From the NCBI RefSeq assembly GCF_029338175.1, contig NZ_CP119862.1, positions 1,860,001 through 1,924,000 of the forward strand: 64,000 nt of DNA, read 5' to 3'. This document shows, one piece after another, positions 20,285 through 28,697 of this stretch. The translations under genes were made by a program, and so were the position numbers. Positions within the stretch are counted from its first letter, which is position 1, and the number at the start of each line of letters is the position of its first letter. The notes beneath the pieces are model-generated. The model worked only from the letters and a program-made list of their open reading frames with translations. It was not told the origin of the DNA and did no database searches. The stretch is from Citrobacter enshiensis. Lineage in GTDB: Bacteria; Pseudomonadota; Gammaproteobacteria; Enterobacterales; Enterobacteriaceae.

Positions 20285-20494
20285 ATGACCATGTGTTATT
20301 CACGCAGTCCCGGCCTGACCCTTAAAGGCGACTGGCTGGCTGAGGCGGGATTTGAGACCGGGACGGGGGTGACGGTGAAAATATCGGATGGCGTGCTGAC
20401 GATTATTGCGGACACCAGTGAAGTGCAGGCCCTGAAGGCTGAACTATTCCAGTTTAAAGAGGCGGCGATGGGGATGAAGGAGCTGGTTGCTTAG
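20285..20494 (+). pseudogene. SymE-like protein, N-terminally truncated
   Basis: A 69-codon frame, ATG to TAG, reading YSRSPGLTLKGDWLAEAGF and then VTVKISDGVLTIIA, the core of SymE (compare YSRIPAITLKGQWLEAAGF of E. coli). SymE is an SOS-induced toxin-like protein with an AbrB-type fold that affects RNA or nucleoid. The usual N-terminal 30-40 residues are missing because the gene is joined here to an inverted Rhs core. The open frame continues upstream through the opposite strand of the Rhs DNA, so what is translated, if anything, is unclear. Confidence 0.65.
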
Positions 20495-20525
20495 CGGGTT
20501 AGGCAGTATTTGATGATAATAAAAT

Positions 20526-20554
20526 AACCGGGGACAAAGTAATTATCCCCGGTT
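20526..20554. terminator. Bidirectional terminator between symE-like gene and immunity gene C
   Basis: A 9-bp stem aaccgggga (20526-20534) / tccccggtt (20546-20554) has GTTTTT on the plus side and an A-rich left flank that gives T-rich RNA on the minus side. It can serve both converging genes. Confidence 0.8.
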
Positions 20555-20558
20555 GTTT

Positions 20559-21038
20559 TTATTTCAATAAAACATTTTTTGGTTTTTTATCCGGTGAAAT
20601 CAACAATGAATCAAGATAATTTGGGTCATAAAATGCATTCCAAGGAGTTAGAGAGTAATATGCATTCATTAATTTAATTATTAATCCTGAGCCGATAGAT
20701 TTTACCCCGATAAATCCATTGCTCTGGAGATCGGTTAGATTCAAATATTTATCAATAGGGAAAGCATCAGAGTACTGTGAAAATACCTTCCAATCCCCAG
20801 AATCAAGAAGATCTCGAGTAACAAACAAAATTGAAATTAGGTCATTATCATTTAGTACTGGTTCTGAACTAGGAATTTCATCCATGCGATGAGCATAAAA
20901 TGCACAAATTGCACTATTTAATGCCTTTGGTTCGAAGCCAACAACTTTTCCAATGCAATATGTTCCATCTGACAACGGAACAGTAAACATATCTCCAACA
21001 TCCCACGACTGTTTTCGTCTTCTCTTATTTGTTGTCAT
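20559..21038 (-). CDS. Immunity protein of module C (Imm26-like)
   Basis: 159 residues from ATG 21038, preferred over upstream codons because GAGGGAG lies just before it and the toxin stops at 21052. The opening TNKRRRKQSWDVGDMFTVPL, then GTYCIGKVVGFEPKA, is the beta-rich N-terminal pattern of Imm26-type immunity proteins (WxxGDxF, then a G-V strand). It is cytosolic. The pairing with the GIY-YIG toxin is inferred from adjacency. Confidence 0.7.
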   Translation of the reverse strand: MTTNKRRRKQSWDVGDMFTVPLSDGTYCIGKVVGFEPKALNSAICAFYAHRMDEIPSSEPVLNDNDLISILFVTRDLLDSGDWKVFSQYSDAFPIDKYLNLTDLQSNGFIGVKSIGSGLIIKLMNAYYSLTPWNAFYDPNYLDSLLISPDKKPKNVLLK

Positions 21039-21051
21039 GATTTCTCCCTCA

Positions 21052-21623
21052 CTAATATGGCATCGGTGTTGTTCCGCCGTTTGATTTATATCGAGCATCA
21101 GACATCTGATGTCGCTTATTTGCCAAGGTACCTCCTTTAGGAGTTCCTCTTGATGTTTCTTTTATTCCACCCATTTCTCTAATTTTTGTTTCTTCCAAAA
21201 CATCAAGGTCTGTACCTGGTTTTGCTCTTCCTAAAATCTCATATTGATGTTCAACACCTAATGCTGAATTATGTTCTCCTTGGCGAGCCGAAAATCTTGC
21301 ATCCGATTTTGCCTGACCAACATATATTTCACCAGTCTCAGGATTAGTCCTCAAATAAACGATCCCTTCGGATTCACTACCAGTTTTGGGGCATAGTCCC
21401 AGAGGATCGATCAGTTTAAGAGGATTTTTGACGTAATTGTAAGGATTAACCCCACCATCCAGCCCTATCGGGTCCGCACACAGATACTGCCCCGTATCGC
21501 AATCATAGTATCGGAACCGGTTGTAATACAACCCCGATTCCGCATCCTCATACTATCCTGGAAAACGTAACTGGCAGGTCGGTACAGCGTTTGCTGATTC
21601 GTCTGCCGAACGGATCGTATTTA
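21052..21623 (-). pseudogene. Orphan Rhs module C with GIY-YIG nuclease toxin
   Basis: A short core remnant: KYDPFGRRISKRCT is fused by deletion to the later segment CQLRFPG, followed by a TAG where the other copies have CAG, then [17 protein letters not shown] and ADPIGLDGG ... LIDPLGL. The tail of about 110 residues has GIVYLRTNPETGEIYVGQ, a downstream arginine (DARFSARQGEHN) and a glutamate-rich helix (LDVLEETKIREMGG). This matches the GIY-YIG nuclease fold, with GIVY and YVG strands, the catalytic Arg and the metal-binding Glu. Expression would need recombination into a complete rhs. Confidence 0.75.
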
Positions 21624-21677
21624 AGTGCCATAACCGTTTGCATTAAAATATTGGCACTCCCTTTACTTTGGCAGGGA

Positions 21678-22112
21678 TTAAATAAACTTATCAGCGCCAA
21701 TGCCATAAATTAATAATTGGGTTAGTGATGATGAGATAAACTCTGCATCATTGATATCTAGATCACCAAAACCTACTTGGTACAGACCATACCCATCTTT
21801 ACCTGAAGCATATAAAATAACTTTCCCACCTTCATTATCACCTATAGCTAATGAGTTGGGTATATATTTCTGAATATGGTAGGCATCATTCATTTCTATA
21901 CAACCTTCAGCCCCCCATATTCTTATGTAGGACTCATTCATAACAAGAATCTCAGCCTCAGTCATTTGTGATACAAATGCTGAATATTCATCAGGGATAC
22001 CAATATCCTTAAAATGATTTTTCATTTGTTCCATATCATTCTTACTTGAAGCGGGTTTGTATACCTCGAGTCGGAATTTTTCATGCATCGTAAAAAAAGA
22101 TATATTAGTCAT
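21678..22112 (-). CDS. SUKH/SMI1-KNR4 immunity protein of module B
   Basis: 144 residues; ATG 22112 overlaps the toxin stop by four bases. The order of elements GIPDEYSAFVSQM, YIRIWGAEGCIEMNDAYHIQKY, SLAIGDNEGGKVILYA and GFGDLDINDAEFIS is the SUKH (SMI1/KNR4) pattern, a very common immunity fold for nuclease toxins. It is cytosolic and acidic. Confidence 0.85.
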   Translation of the reverse strand: MTNISFFTMHEKFRLEVYKPASSKNDMEQMKNHFKDIGIPDEYSAFVSQMTEAEILVMNESYIRIWGAEGCIEMNDAYHIQKYIPNSLAIGDNEGGKVILYASGKDGYGLYQVGFGDLDINDAEFISSSLTQLLIYGIGADKFI

Positions 22113-22640
22113 AGGATTACCTTCGTGTAATCAATTTTTAATTTATCAAGCATTTTATATTGTTGATCAAGTATTTTACTTATGGTTGCGTCATCAAAAA
22201 CCGTACTACGGAAGTCATTAACAATATTCATTAATTCATCTTGCAAAGACGATGACCACTTACATTTTCCTTGTGCTATGCGAGCATCCCGTCGGGCGTT
22301 TTGTGCATTTGAGATCGCCGTATGTGGTAATCCTTTGCCAGTTTCTATAGTCACCGTTGGTGCCAGTTTAGGGTCATATCCAGGTAAATTGTGTTTTGAC
22401 CATTCTTGTTGCAAACCATGATGTGATTGTAGTCTACCACCATTAGAACCTGTGCCTTTAGGTTTTGGTAATGAATCTTGATGAGTTTTATTAAAGGTAA
22501 TATCAGGGCTTAATCCTAAGAAATCGATATATTCTAGAGGGTTGCAGACATAACCATAAGGATTTATTCCTCCCATTAGCCCTATCGGGTCAGGATGCGC
22601 AATCTACCCATCTTGTGAATCGTAATATCACCTACGTATA
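22109..22640 (-). pseudogene. Orphan Rhs module B with SHH-type HNH nuclease toxin
   Basis: The tail is intact, but the remaining core is short and decayed: near 22640-22600 the frame reads YIRR, TGA, YYDSQDG, TAG, then IAHPDPIGLMGG, a core wording different from the main rhs, so this module came from another Rhs lineage. After INPYGYV and YIDFLGL the toxin of about 130 residues has RLQSHHGLQQEWSKHNLPGY, the SHH signature of HNH/EndoVII-superfamily toxins, and a helical C-terminus. ATG 22576 is not a convincing start. Paired with the SUKH immunity gene. Confidence 0.7.
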
Positions 22641-22746
22641 TAGTGCATTAAAACATATCACTTGCAATCCAAGTCGTAGTGATAGAATCAGTTACGCTAC
22701 GACCCTAACTCCACATCTTCACACCTTCTTAGAAAATTCGGTTAAC

Positions 22747-23100
22747 TTATTCATCATATTTACTAAATTGACTTATCCATCCGTCTTCTGTAAATAACTC
22801 ACCACACAACCCATCACTAATTTCATTAATATCTACGCCATGAACTAGGATTTTTTTGCTCTCCTCCTCCTCAAACATGGAAAGAGTGTTAAAAATAGTA
22901 TTATCAATAAACTCCACAATAAGCTTTTTTATTACCTTTTGTTGTTCGTTATTGAATTGGGTAAATAAATCGCAAAGTATTTTTCCGCTTGAGCCTTTTA
23001 ATGCGCCAGATTGAGCTTGCTCGAGCTTACTAATAGAGCGATCCCGAACCGATGCCATCAGCGTTACCCCAAACTCATTTAAAATATCTTTGTCATTCAT
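22747..23100 (-). CDS. Immunity protein of the full-length Rhs
   Basis: 117 residues from ATG 23100, which has AGGTGG about eight bases upstream; the Rhs stop is at 23113. It is a small acidic helical protein (MNDKDILNEFGVTLMASVRD ... FEEEESKKILVHG). I do not recognise a family. Immunity function is inferred from its place directly after the GHH nuclease tail, in the same transcription unit. Confidence 0.65.
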   Translation of the reverse strand: MNDKDILNEFGVTLMASVRDRSISKLEQAQSGALKGSSGKILCDLFTQFNNEQQKVIKKLIVEFIDNTIFNTLSMFEEEESKKILVHGVDINEISDGLCGELFTEDGWISQFSKYDE

Positions 23101-23112
23101 AAATATAACCAC

Positions 23113-26100
23113 CTATGTGTACCAAGGAATATTAGACGGTGTAACTGTTTTATTTTTCCGAAGATCTCGAAGCGCTTCTGCGACCAAGCTTCTCGCCTCT
23201 TGTTTTGTTGCACCGCCAGCCATTAGGGCGTCAACTGCTATTTTTGTATGCTCCTTTAAAGTATTGCATTTTCCACTTTCATACAGGGCTTTAAACGCTC
23301 GTCTTTGATGCGTGGTCATATCGCTATGGTTCCAGCCCATACTTTCAATATAATCGTAACTTATTGAAAATGCGTCTCGTGGATTATAATTTGGGGTATT
23401 TTTAAATCCAGCTTTTGAGTAAACATGGTGCCCTCCCGTATCTCTGTATGCACCTTTGTTAGGTCTTAATCCTAAAAAATCAATATATTTCAGTGGATTA
23501 TTGACGTAACCATAAGGATTAGCCCCACCTGCCAATCCTATCGGATCAGCACACAGATACTGCCCTGTTTCACAATCATAGTACCGGAACCGGTTATAGT
23601 ACAGTCCCGATTCCGCATCCTCATACTGTCCCGGAAAACGTAACCGGCAGGTGAGGTTAGCGTCATTCACACTCTCTTCACGGCCCCAGAGTTGTTGCTT
23701 ACCCCGCCAGACGATGGTGCCTTCTTCGGTCAGCAACTCCTGGATGCGCCCGACGGTGTCGGTCACTGCATAATGCAGCTGGCCCTTTTCATATCGCGCC
23801 AGAGGTGTAAAACTCCCCGGCTCATATATCCAGCGGATGGCGTTTTCATACTCCGGCTCTCCTTCGGAGTTGACCGGAATTTCCTCCGTTAACTGGTCGC
23901 CGTTCCAGTGGAAATCTGTACCGGGTTTGTCGTGGTTGGTACAGCGTTTGCTGATACGTCTGCCGAACGGGTCGTATTTATACTCCCAGCGTTCGCCATC
24001 AGGTGTTTCCAGTCCGGTAAGCTGACTGCGTGCATCCCAGCGGTAGCGCCACAGGAGAGGGCGGTAGCCGCCTTTATCGACCAGCTTTTCGACCAGACGG
24101 CCGTTAGCGTCGTACTTCCAGGTGATGTTGTGTTCATTCACCACCCTTACAAATTTTCCTTCCTCCGGCTTGCCGGTGTCCGGATTGATACGGTGTGTCT
24201 GATGCCGCCAGCCTTTATGCTCTCTGGTTATCACCCGGCCATGCTGTTGCTGCTGGTGCGATTCGCTGTCCAGCACCTCATTGACCCAGGTCTGGCGGCG
24301 GGTGATGTTCAGGTTTTTATCGTAACTGAAGCGCTCCTCGCACATCGGTACATTGCCGCTGCCGGTCCAGGTGGCATGGCTTATCTGGTCGTTGTCCGTC
24401 AGGCTGTTGAACATCGTCCCGCGCAGCGAGTCCGCTATCATGGTCAGGTTGTAGGCTTTGTCGTACAGCCACTGACGTTGCAGGTTTTTATTATGGGCAT
24501 CCGGTTCAGCCTGGCTGCCCGCTTTCTGCTTCGTCAACATCCCGGTCTGTGTATAACCCAGTTGCTGGTAAAATCCGGCTTCGCTTTTTCTTGAGGTTTC
24601 CAGGCCGCGCAGGTCGTGCTCAAACGTCAGCGGGGCATGGTCTGCCAGTTGCCATGATTTCAGCTCACCCATTAACCCGTGAGTGAAGTGTTCCGTCAGT
24701 CCGGCTGTGGTGCGCTGTGAAACTGTGTCCAGATTTAAGTCGTAAGCATATTCCGTGCGCCTGCCGTTGAGGGTTTCAGCTATAAGATGGCTGGCGTTAT
24801 CATATTCATACGTAACAATGGCATCATCGTTCTTTGCTTCTACCAGACGGCACAGCGTGTCATAGCGAAAGGCGGTGGTACTCAGGATACGGTCGCTGTC
24901 GCCCTGTGTGACTTCCTCTTCTGTCACCTGGTCGGTCACGTTATAGCGGCGGTTCAGGTGTGTGCCGTCCGGGAAAGAGGTGCGGATGCAGCGCCCCGCA
25001 GCATCGTAGGTGTAGGTCAGCGTGCGTCCGGTAAAGTCGGTTTCTGCAACCAGTTGCCGGCCAGGTCATATGCCAGGCGATAGTGTTCACCTTCGGCGTT
25101 GGTGATTTCGGTCAGGCGGGTCAGTTTGTCGTAGCGACATTCCAGTCGTTCACCATCCGGACGGATTACGGCTGTCAGCAGGTCAAATGCACCGTATTCG
25201 TAGCGGGTGGTTTTACCCTCGCCATCAGTGAAGCTCTCCGGGAGTTTTTCACCGTTCTGACTCATCAGCTCCCGCACGCCGTCCGGGCGGTTAATTTCCT
25301 CCACGCTGCCCAGCGGCCCGGCGTGGTTTTTGCTGTGGCGGAACTGCGTGGTGAAACCCAGCGGGTCTTTCACATTCAGCAGGCGACCCAGCATATCCTG
25401 TTCGGTTTGCGTAATGCCGCCATCCGGGGCGACGGTTTCACGGACCTGATGCAGGGCGTCGTGACTCCAGCGCCAGGTGGCTCCACCGGGCAAAATGCGC
25501 GCCAGTAAATCGCCCTGTTCACTGTAGCTGAACTGCTGTTTCCGGCCCTGCGGGTCGGTCAGGCAGACCATGCTGCCTTTATCGTCGTAGTCCCACCGCC
25601 ATTCCTGGTCGCCAGGCAGAGTCAGACGGGATAACTGTCCGGCATCATTGTAGTGGTAATACAGGCTGTAGCCGCCCGGCAGAGACACCCGGCTGATATC
25701 GCCTTCATTGTTATATTCATACGCCGTGGTACGCCCCAGCGCATCGGTGCGTGACTGGAGCAGTGTTCCTTCCCATTCAGACGTTTCTTCACGCCCCAGC
25801 GCATCGGTGATGCTGATGACGAGATTATCTCCGTTGTAGCGGTAAAGTTTTTTTCCGCCCTCTGCATCCAGATAGGTGGTACAGCGTTCTTCATCGTTAT
25901 AGATAAAGTGGTCGTTGTAATAACCTTCCGGCGTTGAAACTTCTGTAACTCTTCCGGTTTCGTCATAGCAGTAACTGACCTGTGTTTTATCCGTGTCCCG
26001 CCAGCGGGTCATAAATCCTTCTGAAGTGTATTCATGCCATAAATGGGTAAACTGGAAAGTATCGCACTCTGCAAGATAGCCATTATTGTCATACTGGCAG

Positions 26101-27503
26101 GTGACCAGACGCTGGCGCTGCGGCGCCACCAGATCAATGTTCATCAGTTGTTGCTGTTGCCAGTTAAGCGAAAGCGTGTAGCCGTCGCTGTGGCAAATTT
26201 CCGTCAGCAGGTCATCTGTACGGGTAAAGTCTATCCGGTTGCCGTAGTTATCGTGGACAGCGGATAACAGCCAGACACCCGTATCCGCAGGAGCAAACAC
26301 CCGTGTTTGCTGTGCACGGCGGTCGAAAACCGTCAGTTCTCCGGCCATATTCCCGTTCAGCCGGTAACGGCTTATGCGGAAGTTGATGGCATTGTGGAAA
26401 ATACCGTCCTGCGGGATGGGGAAATAAAGCACCACGCCAGTACTGTCGGTAAAATGCAGATTACCGTCGGCGTGTGCGACCAGCGAGCAGGCCCATTCAT
26501 CTGTCCATTTGGGGCCAAATGTCCCCGTCTCTCTGGCCTGCGAGCGGTAAAACCGTGAAAGCGTCAGCGGCAGGGAACCGGGCAGGCTGAGGACACTGAG
26601 TTGCTGAATGAGAGAACCGGTAACCACATCCACAGGGTCACTGTCACAAAACAGTTCTTCAAGTTTTTCACCTGTGTTTTCCTTAAGTTCCTTCAATCCC
26701 TTAACTATCCCGCCGTTGAGCTTCTCTTTAGCGGCCTTTGCTGCAGCTTTAGCGGCAGCCGCCGCCGCTCTTGCCGCTTTGGCTGCTGCTCTTGCTGCCT
26801 TTGCAGCGGCCTTTGCTGCCGCTTTTGCGCTCATCTTCCCGGCGGCTCTGGCTCCCTTAACGGCCATCTTTGCCGCCGCAGCTGCATCGCCAATCCCCGG
26901 CACTGCGGCAACCAGTGATGCTGCTGCCTCAAGATAATTTCCCCGCGCCGCGCTGATACCCGCATTCGCCAGGTCAGCCAGACCGCCAAACACCGGAATA
27001 AATCCCGCAATATCCAGCCCGGTTTGCACCCAGTCAAGCCAGCCACCTTCCTCTTCTTCCTCTTCGGTTTCTGGCTCTTCCGGCGGGTCGGCTTCTTCGG
27101 CAGAAACACCCGCCGGAGGGGGCTGGCCTACTATCAGCCCGATGGTGTTGCGGCTGTTCATCCAGAACTCGTCGTTGTGTCGCAGTATCGGTTTACCACC
27201 AATGAATACCGTTTCGCTGTGACCTTTGGGTTCGCAGACGTCACCCACTGTCCCGCTGCTGACGCCTTTGGCGGCGCCGGGCGAATCACCCAGAGTCTGC
27301 GGAATGCTGCTCTGATTAAGCACCACTGCCGGGCAGCCGTTCAGTTTCACTGACTGCACTACCATCACCGCTGAGGCCATGTTGGCCGTCACGGGGTAGG
27401 GGACCGGCGGCGTGGAGTCGCCCCTTGGCGTTTTACAGACGTCCGGTTTGGTGCTGACGACCTTCCACTGCCCGTTCTGACGGGCTGTAAAATTATCTGC
27501 CAT
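23113..27503 (-). pseudogene. rhs: Full-length Rhs T6SS effector, PAAR-like N-terminus and GHH nuclease tail (one frameshift)
   Basis: About 1,460 residues when one base is restored. The N-terminal 130 residues are a PAAR-like DUF4150 domain (VCKTPRGDSTPPVPYPVTAN, then GKPILRHNDEFW). Next come an acidic stretch, a hydrophobic segment (GLDIAGFIPVFGGLADL) and an Ala/Lys-rich stretch of about 45 residues. The core opens at DPVDVVTGSLIQQL and carries many YD repeats. The shell ends ADPIGLAGG ... YIDFLGL, then a toxin tail of about 117 residues with DTGGHHVYSKAGF, the GHH mark of HNH/EndoVII nucleases. A C is missing near 25057 (TTGCCGG where the other copies have TTGCCCGG), so the raw frame breaks mid-core. 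Start ATG 27503 follows the DUF2169 gene directly. It should be delivered on VgrG. Confidence 0.88.
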
Positions 27504-27505
27504 CC

Positions 27506-28687
27506 TTATGCACTCCTTGTTCTGTACCGTGCTTCCAGCACCCGCACCGGTGGCGTGTTGTTTGGCAGCAGAAAGCGCCAGGTCTGCGCCACGGTCAGTG
27601 TGTCAGTATTGATTTCCACGGTGTCCAGCAGCATGGGCAGCGGCATACGGTGCCCGCTCACGGCCCGCAGCAGAAGGCGACCCTCGTGTGCTGGCAGGGT
27701 GAAATGGATATCACCCTGCGGACGAAATCCCGTCAGCACAAATTCCTGCCCCGGCAGCGGAAAGGGGATACGCTGATCATCCGGCGCGCAGTTCCAGTAG
27801 TTAAAATCAAAATCATCCGGCAGGTCAGGGTGCTGCGTTTCCAGCCACTCCTGGTCATAGGTTCCCGCCAGCAGCAGCCGTGGCCACCAGGCCCGGCCAA
27901 CCGCACCAAAACCGGCAGGCTGGAATTCAGGTGCGAACCAGTCAGCTTTCCCGTCAAGGCAGGCGGTGAAGTGTTGCAGGGTAAACGGGCTGTCCACGGC
28001 GATAATGCGGGGGGCTTCGATCTGTTGGATGCTACAGGCTCGCAGATACCACTGCTGCATATAGCCCAGTCCCAGCGGATTGACCGGACAGGCCATGTGC
28101 GCCAGCGGGGGATTTTCCTGGTCGGGGTGCTCGCGACGCTGGTCTTCGGTAAGACGGTATTCTTCAGGAATGCGGCTGGAATATTCGCTGTCGGCCTCCA
28201 CGCGGCACTCGCCGCCAAAGGCATAGCGGTAGTCCAGGGGCAGGGAGGTAAATGGTTCCGGTTCGGTTTCGAACCATTGCCCGGTCAGGGCCTGGCGCTG
28301 ATAAAAGCGCTTCCCTGTCACCCGCAGCTTTTTGTCCAGCAGAACCTCACCTGATGCTGAACGCATCAGCACGCTTGCTATCATCTCCGGTACGGCGACA
28401 CCACCCGGTGTATAAGCCGTTCCGTTAATGATGACGTCACAAGCGGGTTTCAGGGGAGCGAGGTCGCTTTCACGCAGAACCGGCGAAACATTCATTTCTC
28501 CGGAATACTCATCTTCCATACAGAGCGGCAGCGGTGGGTTTTCCATCAGTTGCGCCTGCCACTGACCATCCTCGTCCTGTTTCAGCCGGAAGCCGGTTTT
28601 CATGGCGACCACACAATGACGCTCGTTGTGTTTGTCATCCATTGCATATTGCATTACTGAAAACGGCGTCAGATTTCTAAATTCCAT
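27506..28687 (-). CDS. DUF2169 T6SS effector-loading adaptor
   Basis: 393 residues. The opening MEFRNLTPFSVMQYAMDDK and segments such as CDVIINGTAYTPGG and GFRPQGDIHFTLPAHEGRL are typical of DUF2169 proteins, which act as adaptors for effectors with DUF4150 PAAR-like N-termini. It lies between vgrG (11 bases upstream) and the DUF4150-Rhs gene (start two bases after its stop), exactly the expected order. Cytosolic, probably not secreted. The frame is complete. Confidence 0.85.
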   Translation of the reverse strand: MEFRNLTPFSVMQYAMDDKHNERHCVVAMKTGFRLKQDEDGQWQAQLMENPPLPLCMEDEYSGEMNVSPVLRESDLAPLKPACDVIINGTAYTPGGVAVPEMIASVLMRSASGEVLLDKKLRVTGKRFYQRQALTGQWFETEPEPFTSLPLDYRYAFGGECRVEADSEYSSRIPEEYRLTEDQRREHPDQENPPLAHMACPVNPLGLGYMQQWYLRACSIQQIEAPRIIAVDSPFTLQHFTACLDGKADWFAPEFQPAGFGAVGRAWWPRLLLAGTYDQEWLETQHPDLPDDFDFNYWNCAPDDQRIPFPLPGQEFVLTGFRPQGDIHFTLPAHEGRLLLRAVSGHRMPLPMLLDTVEINTDTLTVAQTWRFLLPNNTPPVRVLEARYRTRSA

Positions 28688-28697
28688 TCTTCACGCC

